Below, piece after piece: positions 17,568 to 25,818 of a stretch of DNA of 46,572 nucleotides. Source of the DNA: Actinomycetota bacterium. GTDB lineage: Bacteria; Actinomycetota; Acidimicrobiia; Acidimicrobiales; Ilumatobacteraceae. The notes under the pieces were generated by a model. The model searched no databases. It saw nothing but the letters and a program-made list of their open reading frames with translations, and was not told the DNA's origin. The stretch lies in contig WLSJ01000001.1 of the NCBI GenBank assembly GCA_009705865.1, forward strand, positions 1 through 46,572. The letters are read 5' to 3'. Positions within the stretch are counted from its first letter, which is position 1. Every line of letters begins with the position of its first letter. Position numbers and translations under genes: made by a program.

Positions 17568-18317
17568 TCAGTCAGTAGCAGGTCGGAGATGCACCACATC
17601 TGCGGTGTTGATGCGATGCGACACAGCGCAGTCATCAAGAACCACTAATTGACCATCTGGTTCAACCGCTACGGCACGACCAATGATGTTTTCGCCATTT
17701 GGCATTTCTGCACGGACCATTGTCCCCAATGTGGATAAGCACGCGACATACTCGGCGTGCATGACGTCTGGCGATAGGTCTAGTAGGCGATCAATTTCAG
17801 GAAGCATTGCCTCAAGAAATTCTTGGGGGGTGAACTCACGAGTCCACCCGCAGCTTGCTAACGAAGCTGCCCCTGGCGGTGCCCAAGCAAGATTCAGACC
17901 AAGCCCAGCAATCACGAAGGGGATTTTCCCATCTGGTCCGGCTGGCGCTGCCTGAGACAAAATTCCCGACAGCTTTTCACCATTGACCAATATGTCGTTC
18001 GGCCATTTCAACACGGCATTCACACCGCACTGATTTCGTGCAACATACGCAGCAGCGAGCACCACCACCTGAGTCAGGGACTGAATGTGCTCTGGGACAT
18101 TACGGAACAAAAGCGAGACGAGAAGGTTCGCGCCCCGCGGAGCTTCCCATGTGCGATCAAGGCGGCCCCGGCCAGCTGACTGGAAATCAGCCCGCAAGAC
18201 GCTGCGGTCAGGGGCCCCTTCGAGCCCAGCTGCCATCAGGTCAGCATTGGTACTTCCCGTCTCAGGGATGGCTCGAATATGCCAGTGGCTCGATGAGTTC
18301 GCAATTGTGTGGTCCAT
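17568..18317 (-). CDS. birA: Biotin--[acetyl-CoA-carboxylase] ligase
   Basis: The ATG at 18317 gives a 249-residue protein (MDHTIANSSSHW). It has the biotin protein ligase core: GSTNADLM, the biotinyl-adenylate loop GRGRLDRTWEAPRGANL, and VLKWPNDILVNGEKLSGIL with the catalytic Lys. A C-terminal SH3-like domain follows. There is no N-terminal helix-turn-helix, so it is a monofunctional ligase and cannot repress like E. coli BirA. It attaches biotin to the carrier domain of acyl-CoA carboxylases; its likely target is encoded divergently, with only 19 bp between start codons. The LCP gene follows downstream. Confidence 0.92.
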   Translation of the reverse strand: MDHTIANSSSHWHIRAIPETGSTNADLMAAGLEGAPDRSVLRADFQSAGRGRLDRTWEAPRGANLLVSLLFRNVPEHIQSLTQVVVLAAAYVARNQCGVNAVLKWPNDILVNGEKLSGILSQAAPAGPDGKIPFVIAGLGLNLAWAPPGAASLASCGWTREFTPQEFLEAMLPEIDRLLDLSPDVMHAEYVACLSTLGTMVRAEMPNGENIIGRAVAVEPDGQLVVLDDCAVSHRINTADVVHLRPATD

Positions 18318-18336
18318 TAGACCAAGATTGTCATCT

Positions 18337-20097
18337 GTGCTGAAGAAAATCCTTATCGCCAATCGCGGCGAAATCGCCGTCCGTGTTATCCGAGCTGCCC
18401 GAGAGATGGGAATCGCTACTGTGGCGGTCTATTCCGAGCTCGACCGCAATGCCTTGCACGTGCGCCTAGCCGACGAGGCATACGCACTTGGCGGCCAGAC
18501 AGCAGCCGAGAGCTACCTCAATACAGAGGCCATTCTGAAGGCAATCACGGACAGTGGCGCTGACGCAGTTCACCCCGGATACGGATTCTTTTCTGAGAAC
18601 CCCGACTTTGCTCGCGCCATCACAGCCATGGGCGTTGCATTCATCGGGCCTCCACCAGAAGCCATCGACGAAATGGGTGACAAAGTCTCGAGCCGCAAAG
18701 CAGCACTTCGCGGTGGAGCACCCATTGTTCCTGGCACAACAGAATTTGTTACATCAGCAAAAGAAATTACTGACTTCGGAAATGAACACGGTTGGCCACT
18801 AGCAATTAAAGCTGCATTCGGTGGCGGTGGACGAGGCATGAAAGTGGTGCAGTCAGCAGACGAAGTGCAGGCAGCCATGGATTCAGCACAGCGCGAGGCA
18901 AAGAGTTTCTTTGGACGCGATGAGATTTACATCGAGCGCTACCTCACATGGCCACGCCACATTGAAGTACAACTCGTTGGTGACCAACACGGAAACGTGG
19001 TGTGGATCTCAACGCGTGACTGCTCGGCTCAGCGTCGTCACCAAAAACTCATTGAAGAAGCACCGGCACCTGGCCTTCCTGCTGGCGTCGAAGAAGCAAT
19101 GGGTGCTGCAGCAGTAAAAGCTGCAAAAGCTGTTGGCTACTACAACGCCGGAACCGTGGAATTCATTTTCCAAGACGGAGATTTCTTCTTTCTTGAGATG
19201 AATACTCGCTTGCAAGTTGAGCACCCTGTTACAGAAGTCATCACTGGCATCGATCTTGTTGAATGGCAAATTCGCGTTGCATCTGGTGAGAAATTGCCAA
19301 TGACACAAAAAGAAGTTCTTGCTGCACGTCGCGGACACGCAATTGAAATTCGTATTAACGCTGAAAACCCAGCAGGCGGAAAGTTTCTTCCCTCTCCTGG
19401 CCCCATCACAAAGCTTGTTGCACCAGATGGCTTCGGCGTGCGCTTTGACGCAGGGTATGAATCAGGCGATGAAATCAGCCAGTACTACGACAACCTCGTT
19501 GGAAAAGTCATTGTGTGGGGACGCGATCGCGATGTTGCAATTGCCCGCGCCGTTCGCGCACTCAAAGAAATGGTTGTGGAAGGAATTGCCACCACCATTC
19601 CTGCTGATATCGCAATTCTTGAACACCCCGACTTTGCGGCTGTTACTCACTCAACAAAGTGGGTAGAAGAAGTTCTCGACCTGTCACACATTGGAACTGC
19701 GCCAATTACTCCTGCCGGAGACGACAACGAACCTCTCGTTCAGCGCACCACCACTGTTGAAGTCAATGGTCGCCGCTTCGATGTGAAGTTGTGGGTTCCT
19801 GAATCTGCTGGCGTTGCGACGTCAAGCGCCAAGGCCAAGAAGCCAACACGCAGCGCTGCTGCTTCAGCCGGAGCAGGTGGAGGTAGCGGCAAAGTTTCTG
19901 TCCCAATGCAAGGAACCATCGTAAAAATTCTTGTTGAAGTTGGTCAGACCGTTGAAGCTGGCCAAAGCGTTGTCGTCTTGGAAGCCATGAAGATGGAAAA
20001 CCAGATCGAAGCAGACAAGTCTGGCGTTGTGAAGGCAATCAATGTCAAGACCGGCGACACAGTCGGTGCTGGCGACGTTGTTGTAGTTATCGAATAG
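18337..20097 (+). CDS. Acyl-CoA carboxylase alpha subunit (biotin carboxylase plus biotin carrier)
   Basis: The GTG at 18337 starts at the expected place for the family (VLKKILIANRGEIAVRVIRA) and gives 586 residues, close to actinobacterial AccA3-type proteins. Residues 1-~450 are biotin carboxylase: ATP-grasp loop AAFGGGGRGMKVV and EMNTRLQVEHPVTE. A flexible Ala/Ser/Lys-rich linker leads to the C-terminal carrier domain with the biotinylation site EAMKMEN (Lys552). It carboxylates biotin and passes the carboxyl group to a separate beta subunit (acetyl- or propionyl-CoA specific), not found here. No strong ribosome site precedes the GTG. The 3' end abuts the convergent flavoprotein gene with no spacer. 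Confidence 0.93.
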   Translation: MLKKILIANRGEIAVRVIRAAREMGIATVAVYSELDRNALHVRLADEAYALGGQTAAESYLNTEAILKAITDSGADAVHPGYGFFSENPDFARAITAMGVAFIGPPPEAIDEMGDKVSSRKAALRGGAPIVPGTTEFVTSAKEITDFGNEHGWPLAIKAAFGGGGRGMKVVQSADEVQAAMDSAQREAKSFFGRDEIYIERYLTWPRHIEVQLVGDQHGNVVWISTRDCSAQRRHQKLIEEAPAPGLPAGVEEAMGAAAVKAAKAVGYYNAGTVEFIFQDGDFFFLEMNTRLQVEHPVTEVITGIDLVEWQIRVASGEKLPMTQKEVLAARRGHAIEIRINAENPAGGKFLPSPGPITKLVAPDGFGVRFDAGYESGDEISQYYDNLVGKVIVWGRDRDVAIARAVRALKEMVVEGIATTIPADIAILEHPDFAAVTHSTKWVEEVLDLSHIGTAPITPAGDDNEPLVQRTTTVEVNGRRFDVKLWVPESAGVATSSAKAKKPTRSAAASAGAGGGSGKVSVPMQGTIVKILVEVGQTVEAGQSVVVLEAMKMENQIEADKSGVVKAINVKTGDTVGAGDVVVVIE

Positions 20098-20104
20098 CTA
20101 TTCG
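20091..20104. repeat. Perfect 14-bp palindrome spanning two abutting stop codons
   Basis: CGAATAGCTATTCG is its own reverse complement. It contains the last codons of two convergent genes (GAA-TAG on each strand), whose stop codons touch with no base between. The symmetry may follow simply from both proteins ending in Glu-stop, or it may be kept as a bidirectional transcription end. No T-run is present on either side. Confidence 0.6.
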
Positions 20105-21465
20105 GCTGCGTCAGCTAAAGCTTCGGCCAAAGCCGGATGCACCAATAACGATTCTTCAATATCGGTGACTTTTAGGTTGGCTGTTACTGCAAGTGCAATA
20201 ACGCTGATCAATTCTGCTGCGTGACGACCCACGATGGAGCCACCCAATACTTCACCGGTAGCCGGATCACTGATGATCTTGACAAAGCCACGAGAATCAT
20301 TGTTAATGAGCGCCTTAGCTGTGGTTGAGAACGGAACTTTCGTGACACGGATTTTTCTACCCGATGCAAATGCATCTGCTTCAGCAAGTCCTACATCAGC
20401 AATTTCTGGTTCAGTAAATATCGCAGATGCTGCTTTGTCGTAATCAAGATGGCGATGAGGTCCTTTGGGGCCGCCCACTACTTGTTCGGCAACCTTGCGA
20501 CCTTGCATGGAAGCCACTGATGAAAGTGGAAGCTTTCCACTGACATCACCAGCTGCATAAATGTGTTCAATATTGCTTTGACAATGACGGTTGATCGGTA
20601 TGTAGCCACCATCAGTGACCACGCCCACTTCTTCAAGACCAAGACCTTCAGTGTTCGGAAGAGAACCGATGGCGAGAACGACATGCGTAGTTTCAGACAC
20701 TCGCCCATCATCACAAACAACCCGAACACCGTCTGCAGTTACTTCCACTGAGGTAGCGCGAGCACCTTTGAACAAACGCAAGCCGCGACTTAAGAACGAT
20801 TCTTCGAGAACAGCGGCAACTTCTGGGTCTTTGCCGGGCAGAACTTGTTGACGACTAACAACAAGCGTCACCTTCGACCCGAATGAAGCAAACATGTGAG
20901 CAAATTCAACTCCGGTAACACCAGATCCGATAATTGTGACGCTCTCAGGGAAAATGCGAGGAGGATAACAATCACGTGTTGTGAGAATTCGATTTCCGTC
21001 TGGTGTCACGAAATTCGGAATACGTGGTCGTGAACCAGTCGAGATCAGAATGTCACTGGCTTCAAGAACATGTGTCGTGCCATCGGCTGCATCAACATGA
21101 ACCGTGTGGGCAGAGGCAAGCCGCGCAGTACCAATAATGATGTTGACTCCTTGACTCTCAAGCAAAGTGTGCACATCATTTGATAGTCGAGTCTTGATGC
21201 TCTCAATTCGGGCAGTAAGGGCAGCGACATCAACCTGAGCGGAGCGATCTTCTAGACCCATACCTGACAGGTTGTCCGTAAAGCTCATTGCCCCACCTGT
21301 TGCAATCATGGCTTTCGATGGCACGCAATCGAGAAGGTGCGCAGCACCTCCCAAAATTTCACGCTCAATCAGAGTGACTGCAACACCACGTCTGGCAGCG
21401 GCGGATGCGGCAGAATGACCCGCTGGTCCGCCACCGATGATGACTAATTGTTTGTCGACGTTCAC
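20098..21465 (-). CDS. Pyridine nucleotide-disulfide oxidoreductase, LpdA/quinone-reductase-like
   Basis: A 455-residue flavoprotein with an N-terminal FAD motif (VIIGGGPAGHSAASAAARRG), a central NAD(P) motif (IIGSGVTGVEFAHMFASFG), an AAGDVSG FAD block and a C-terminal dimerisation domain. The redox site reads GGAAHLLDCVPSKAM: only one of the two cysteines of dihydrolipoamide dehydrogenase (CxxxxC) is present. The same pattern is known in mycobacterial LpdA, an NAD(P)H:quinone reductase rather than a lipoamide dehydrogenase. A lipoyl-dependent role is therefore unlikely. Its GTG start overlaps the stop of the upstream M15 peptidase gene (GTGA), implying coupled translation with an otherwise unrelated gene. 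Confidence 0.85.
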   Translation of the reverse strand: MNVDKQLVIIGGGPAGHSAASAAARRGVAVTLIEREILGGAAHLLDCVPSKAMIATGGAMSFTDNLSGMGLEDRSAQVDVAALTARIESIKTRLSNDVHTLLESQGVNIIIGTARLASAHTVHVDAADGTTHVLEASDILISTGSRPRIPNFVTPDGNRILTTRDCYPPRIFPESVTIIGSGVTGVEFAHMFASFGSKVTLVVSRQQVLPGKDPEVAAVLEESFLSRGLRLFKGARATSVEVTADGVRVVCDDGRVSETTHVVLAIGSLPNTEGLGLEEVGVVTDGGYIPINRHCQSNIEHIYAAGDVSGKLPLSSVASMQGRKVAEQVVGGPKGPHRHLDYDKAASAIFTEPEIADVGLAEADAFASGRKIRVTKVPFSTTAKALINNDSRGFVKIISDPATGEVLGGSIVGRHAAELISVIALAVTANLKVTDIEESLLVHPALAEALADAAE

Positions 21466-22745
21466 TCTTGCGAGACTATCGGCGTTGTCGTTGTGGTGGC
21501 GGGAGCATTAGTAAACCTAGGGACAACAGGGACGACAGCCGGTACAAGGTTCGGACAATACTTTGACGGAAATCCGATCCTGTCTCGGCGCTCCCCCACA
21601 TATTCAAAGTGCATTCCATCTGCCCATGGGAAGTTCCCACCCCACGCAAATCCCCATTTACGGAAGATCCGAACGACAGAACAATTCATCTGAGGGACAC
21701 GTCCCTGTGCGTTGGCGGTCGTGTTGATGTCAAAAGCCATTCCCCATGCATGGCGTGCAGGCGATCCGAATACACCGCCTCGACGGTTATAGCGAGCAAC
21801 AAAACACCCGCCGTAACTATTGGAATTAACAAGATCAATAGAGCCAGCTAGGCCTGCCTTACTTATTTCACTTAATGCACTTTGAAGAGCAGGTACAACA
21901 GTTTTGTGGCAGTTGTTATGCAGACCAATGTCTGAATACCGCTTGTTCCACACAATGTTTTTATTCACCCACGTTGAAGAGATCTGAATTCCAGCACCAG
22001 TTGTGGGCCGATACGAGAACTCTCCCAGTAAAGACTTAGCTTTTGCGGTACCAAGTTGAGCATCCGGGTCTGGCGTATCCCATGAGTATCGAACTCGATA
22101 TGTGGAACTCTTTCCAATGCCTTGTGCCAGCAATGCCCTCGTCACAACTGATAATGACGTCATCCCTGTCAGCATCACGGTAGTGACCGACATCGTGCCT
22201 AAGACCCTGGCCGACACATCAGACATTGTGATGTCACCTTCGTCTACAAAAGAATCAGGCACGATCGCCCCCACCACGAATTCATGTGGGGAAAACTTCG
22301 AATCCCTCAATGTGATTACATCTCCGATGTGTGCTGAACGAACACGCGCAGCAGTCTCACCCATCAACACTTCACCGCGATTAAGAGGTTCTGCCATTGC
22401 AGGTCCACCAATGGCTGATATCAGAGATACTGGCGCCACCATCGTGGCAAACGGAATTCGCCACTTGTTTTTCAGCCGTAGTAAATCTTTGCCATCACGA
22501 GTATGTGCAGTCAACGGGACAAACGGAAAATTGAGGACTGCGATAGTGGCACCAGACGCGCGGGCTGCCTTTGCTACCAGACCAACTTGATGACGAGACA
22601 TTGACGACACCGAGACAGAAATCACTGGGGTGAGAAACGTATTCGGAAATGGGCTGACCGCTTCAGCTCGCAGTACTGGCGTACTGGTAGAGAAAAGTGC
22701 AAGTCCAAGCCCCATCACCCCCAACAGAGATAGCCACCGACGCAC
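21462..22745 (-). CDS. Secreted M15-family peptidase with unknown N-terminal region
   Basis: A 427-residue protein with a signal peptide (residues 1-~28). The C-terminal ~130 residues are an M15 (VanY/CwlK-like) zinc peptidase domain: His332 and Asp338 in HAWGMAFDIN, and WADGMHFEY with the last His near 379. These enzymes cut D-Ala-D-Ala or L-Ala-D-Glu bonds in peptidoglycan. Residues ~30-250 form a region of unclear family with GEVLMGETAARVRSAHIGD and LRDSKFSPHEFVVGAIVPD, which resembles periplasmic domains of MacB/FtsX-type proteins, though no transmembrane helices accompany it. The C-terminus is Thr-rich (ATTTTTPIV). The start is GTG, facing lysS divergently; its stop overlaps the next gene. 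Confidence 0.78.
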   Translation of the reverse strand: MRRWLSLLGVMGLGLALFSTSTPVLRAEAVSPFPNTFLTPVISVSVSSMSRHQVGLVAKAARASGATIAVLNFPFVPLTAHTRDGKDLLRLKNKWRIPFATMVAPVSLISAIGGPAMAEPLNRGEVLMGETAARVRSAHIGDVITLRDSKFSPHEFVVGAIVPDSFVDEGDITMSDVSARVLGTMSVTTVMLTGMTSLSVVTRALLAQGIGKSSTYRVRYSWDTPDPDAQLGTAKAKSLLGEFSYRPTTGAGIQISSTWVNKNIVWNKRYSDIGLHNNCHKTVVPALQSALSEISKAGLAGSIDLVNSNSYGGCFVARYNRRGGVFGSPARHAWGMAFDINTTANAQGRVPQMNCSVVRIFRKWGFAWGGNFPWADGMHFEYVGERRDRIGFPSKYCPNLVPAVVPVVPRFTNAPATTTTTPIVSQE

Positions 22746-22781
22746 CTATTTCACCGTAGTTGATGAATGGCTTCCCCTTTA

Positions 22782-22800
22782 GGTAGTTGCGCGAACTACC
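22782..22800 (+). promoter_or_regulatory. Hairpin in the lysS leader
   Basis: The inverted repeat GGTAGTT-GCGCG-AACTACC gives a perfect 7-bp stem with a 5-base loop, ending 11 bp before the preferred lysS GTG (22812). A short direct repeat, ACCGTAG, occurs at 22753-22759 and 22797-22803. It could be an operator, an RNA hairpin that limits ribosome access, or chance. If translation started at the ATG at 22767 the hairpin would be coding. Confidence 0.4.
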
Positions 22801-22811
22801 GTAGAGAACCT

Positions 22812-24317
22812 GTGAGTGATGAAATTGACGATCTAGGAACGAATGGCCTCGAGCTAGAAAAAGCACGCCGCCTTGGCTCGCTTGATGCACTACGCGCAGA
22901 GGGCACAAATCCGTACCCATACCGCTTTGATCGGTCTCACACACTTGGTGAGATTCGCAACGAATTTGGTGTTCTTGAAGCAGGAACTGAAACAGAAACC
23001 CACGTCACAGTCGCTGGACGAATCCTGCTCAAGCGAGATCAAGGCAAACTTATTTTTGCCACATTGCAAGATCGCGAAACGTCCATTCAATTGTTCGTAT
23101 CAAAAGCAATCGTCGGCGATGGCGCATTTGATGCCATCAACAATTTGGACCTCGGAGACTGGGTCGGCGCAACAGGCATAGTGATGACCACACGCAAAGG
23201 AGAACTATCAATCAAGGTTGATTCAGTGGTTCTACTTTCAAAAGCTGTTCGCCCACTGCCAGACAAATGGCACGGTCTCACTGATACAGACACTCGCTAT
23301 CGCCAGCGCTATGCAGACCTCATCGGCAATGAAGAATCGCGTCGCATGTTTGCTGTTCGCCATGCAGTCATTGCCAGCTTTCGTCGCACATTGCACGAAC
23401 GCGGTTTTATCGAAGTTGAAACTCCGGTACTGCATGTGGAACCAGGCGGCGCACATGCACGACCTTTCGTTACCCATCACAACGCGCTCGACATGACCTT
23501 GTACCTGCGCATCGCGCTTGAGTTGCATTTGAAGAGGCTCATCGTCGGCGGCATGGAACGTGTTTTTGAAATTGGTCGCGTTTTCCGTAACGAAGGAATC
23601 TCTACACGTCACAACCCAGAATTTACGATGATGGAGCTGTACCAAGCATTTGCTGACTACACCGACATCATGGATCTCACTGAAGTGTTGTTTGTCAATG
23701 CAGCAAACGATGCCACTGGTTCATCCACAGTTTTGATTGATGACATCCCCGTTGATCTTGCAAAGCCTTGGCGACGGGTTCGCATGATTGACCTTGTAAA
23801 AGAAGCAACGGGTGTTGAAGTGCATCCGTCGCAACCACGCGAGCAATTAGTAGCTCTTGCCGAAAAACACGGCGTGAAGGTGTTGCCACATTTCGGTTCT
23901 GGAAAAATCATTGAAGAACTCTTTGAAGCAACGTGTGAAGCAGCTCTTCGTGAACCGACTTTTGTTACAGGTCATCCGGTTGAGATCAGCCCACTTGCTC
24001 GTGTTGACCGCAATGATCCGCATCTCACAGAACGATTCGAACTATTTGTTGGCGGACGCGAATTAGCCAATGCATATTCAGAACTCAATGACCCAGTGGA
24101 ACAACGCCTGCGTTTTGAAGACGAACAGAAGTCCAAAGAAGCAGGCAATGCTGAAGCCGGCACTGTTGATGAAGACTTCTTGCGCGCCATGGAATACGGA
24201 ATGCCGCCAACTGGTGGCCTTGGTATCGGCATGGACCGCCTAGTCATGCTGATTGGCAATGCTCAATCAATTCGTGACGTCATCTTGTTCCCCACACTTC
24301 GCCTGGAGGCTTTCTAA
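22812..24317 (+). CDS. lysS: Lysyl-tRNA synthetase, class II
   Basis: The GTG at 22812 (VSDEIDDLGTNG) yields 501 residues, the normal size; an ATG at 22767 would add 15 residues that do not resemble the family. An N-terminal OB-fold anticodon domain (~60-160, VAGRILLKRDQGKLIFATLQ) precedes the class II catalytic core: motif 2 in FEIGRVFRNEGISTRHNPEF and motif 3 in GLGIGMDRLVML. It charges tRNA-Lys with lysine. The stop overlaps the dapD start (TAATG), so lysine use and lysine/diaminopimelate synthesis are coupled in one operon. A hairpin lies just upstream of the start. Confidence 0.95.
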   Translation: MSDEIDDLGTNGLELEKARRLGSLDALRAEGTNPYPYRFDRSHTLGEIRNEFGVLEAGTETETHVTVAGRILLKRDQGKLIFATLQDRETSIQLFVSKAIVGDGAFDAINNLDLGDWVGATGIVMTTRKGELSIKVDSVVLLSKAVRPLPDKWHGLTDTDTRYRQRYADLIGNEESRRMFAVRHAVIASFRRTLHERGFIEVETPVLHVEPGGAHARPFVTHHNALDMTLYLRIALELHLKRLIVGGMERVFEIGRVFRNEGISTRHNPEFTMMELYQAFADYTDIMDLTEVLFVNAANDATGSSTVLIDDIPVDLAKPWRRVRMIDLVKEATGVEVHPSQPREQLVALAEKHGVKVLPHFGSGKIIEELFEATCEAALREPTFVTGHPVEISPLARVDRNDPHLTERFELFVGGRELANAYSELNDPVEQRLRFEDEQKSKEAGNAEAGTVDEDFLRAMEYGMPPTGGLGIGMDRLVMLIGNAQSIRDVILFPTLRLEAF

Positions 24318-25237
24318 TGTCAGACATCGCATGGGGTGTTGGTATCGCAACACTCGATTCTCACGGAGCAACGCTCGATGTACGTTTTCGTACGGTCGGA
24401 CTTGGGAAATTCTCCCCTGCCGACGCTCCAACATTTCAACCAAGTGTTGATTCAGATCGTGATCGTGGCGTGACATTCGAATCTGTCACCGTAGAAATAG
24501 ATACCTCCGTTGCACCAGCAAGTGCGAAAGACGTCTACTTGCGTCTCAATTTGTTGTCTCAACGCTTTATGAAGCCTCGCACCATCAACCTTGACGGTGC
24601 ATTTGGGTTGCTACAAAACGTGGCATGGACCTCGCGTGGACCTGTTGCTATTGAAGCCCTTGAATCAGTGACATGGAATCTTGCACAACGTGGCGAGCAT
24701 CTTGTGGTGCATGGTGTTGACAAATTCCCACGCATGACTGATTACGTGGTCCCCTCGGGTGTCCGCATTGCAGACGCAAGTCGCGTACGACTCGGCGCTC
24801 ATCTTGCACCTGGCACCACGGTGATGCACGAAGGTTTCTGCAATTTCAATGCAGGAACATTGGGCGCCTCAATGGTGGAAGGTCGTATCTCAGCCGGCGT
24901 CATCGTGGGTGATGGTTCAGATATTGGTGGTGGCGCATCCATCATGGGAACACTGTCTGGCGGCGGAAAAGAAATGGTCACCATTGGCGAACGTTGCCTT
25001 CTTGGCGCAAACGCTGGTATCGGAATCAGTCTTGGCGACGATTGCATCGTGGAAGCTGGCCTGTATGTCACTGCGGGCACCGTTGTTATTGACCCATCGG
25101 GCACAAACGTAAAGGCCAAACTTCTGTCGGGACAGTCAAACTTATTGTTCCGCCGTAACTCATTGTCGGGCGCTGTTGAGGTCATCTCACGCTCTGGTTC
25201 GTGGGGCGGCCTGAACGCCGACCTACACAAGAACTAA
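24317..25237 (+). CDS. dapD: Tetrahydrodipicolinate N-succinyltransferase (actinobacterial type)
   Basis: A 306-residue protein with a left-handed beta-helix of hexapeptide repeats over residues ~155-260, including RVRLGAHLAPGTTVMHEG, FNAGTLGASMVEGRISAG and IGGGASIMGTLSGGGKE. The last block and the long N-terminal domain are typical of the actinobacterial DapD (about 317 residues in Mycobacterium). It transfers succinyl from succinyl-CoA to tetrahydrodipicolinate on the way to meso-diaminopimelate and lysine, so it supplies peptidoglycan cross-links. It overlaps lysS by one base upstream (TAATG) and the nitroreductase by one base downstream. Confidence 0.92.
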   Translation: MSDIAWGVGIATLDSHGATLDVRFRTVGLGKFSPADAPTFQPSVDSDRDRGVTFESVTVEIDTSVAPASAKDVYLRLNLLSQRFMKPRTINLDGAFGLLQNVAWTSRGPVAIEALESVTWNLAQRGEHLVVHGVDKFPRMTDYVVPSGVRIADASRVRLGAHLAPGTTVMHEGFCNFNAGTLGASMVEGRISAGVIVGDGSDIGGGASIMGTLSGGGKEMVTIGERCLLGANAGIGISLGDDCIVEAGLYVTAGTVVIDPSGTNVKAKLLSGQSNLLFRRNSLSGAVEVISRSGSWGGLNADLHKN

Positions 25238-25791
25238 TGACACCAGACGAACTAGAGACACTGATCGCTGCGCGACGCAGCAGCATGTTGATTGATGCAG
25301 CACGACAAGTTGATTCTGCAATTATCGATCGCATTGTTGTAGCAGCTCAATGGGCACCTAACCACAAACGCACATGGCCACTGCGCGTTGCCATAGTGAC
25401 CGGCAATTCACGACGCACCCTTGGCGACACCATCGCAGATGCAATGGCAATTCACGGTGACGATGACATGAAAGTCACAAAGACTCGTGGGAAGTACATG
25501 CGATCACCGGTGGTCATTGTTGTTGCAGCAGCTGAAGGCGAAACAGTGAATGAAACTGAAGAGAACAGGTACGCAGTTGCCGCCGGGGTTCAAAACATGC
25601 TTCTCATGATTGAAACTTTTGGATTAGCTGCGCTGTGGGGTTCTCCCGCCAAAGGCGCAAACACAGCAATTACTTCTCTGTGCTCAATGGACACATCCGA
25701 TCATGTGATGGGCATCATCTACGTTGGCTGGCCATCACAGTCAGTTGCTGCGCCACTTCGACCAGAGATCACAATCACTCACCTCACGTAA
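25237..25791 (+). CDS. Nitroreductase-family flavoprotein
   Basis: The ATG at 25237 overlaps the dapD stop (TAATG) and is preferred to an in-frame codon at 25201 inside dapD. The 184-residue protein has nitroreductase features: the N-terminal LIAARRSSMLIDA with the FMN-binding Arg-Arg-Ser, VVAAQWAPNHKRTWPLRVAIV, and a C-terminal glycine-rich flavin region (FGLAALWGSPAKG). These FMN enzymes reduce nitro groups, quinones or related electrophiles with NAD(P)H. Its link with lysine genes is unclear and may reflect only a shared promoter. It ends 27 bp before a convergent gene. Confidence 0.85.
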   Translation: MTPDELETLIAARRSSMLIDAARQVDSAIIDRIVVAAQWAPNHKRTWPLRVAIVTGNSRRTLGDTIADAMAIHGDDDMKVTKTRGKYMRSPVVIVVAAAEGETVNETEENRYAVAAGVQNMLLMIETFGLAALWGSPAKGANTAITSLCSMDTSDHVMGIIYVGWPSQSVAAPLRPEITITHLT

Positions 25792-25818
25792 GCGAACAGA
25801 CACAGTCCGTTACAGAGG

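Noticed and set aside
22767..22811. Upstream ATG as the lysS start
   Set aside because: It adds 15 residues unlike the family and runs through the hairpin at 22782-22800; the GTG at 22812 fits normal length.
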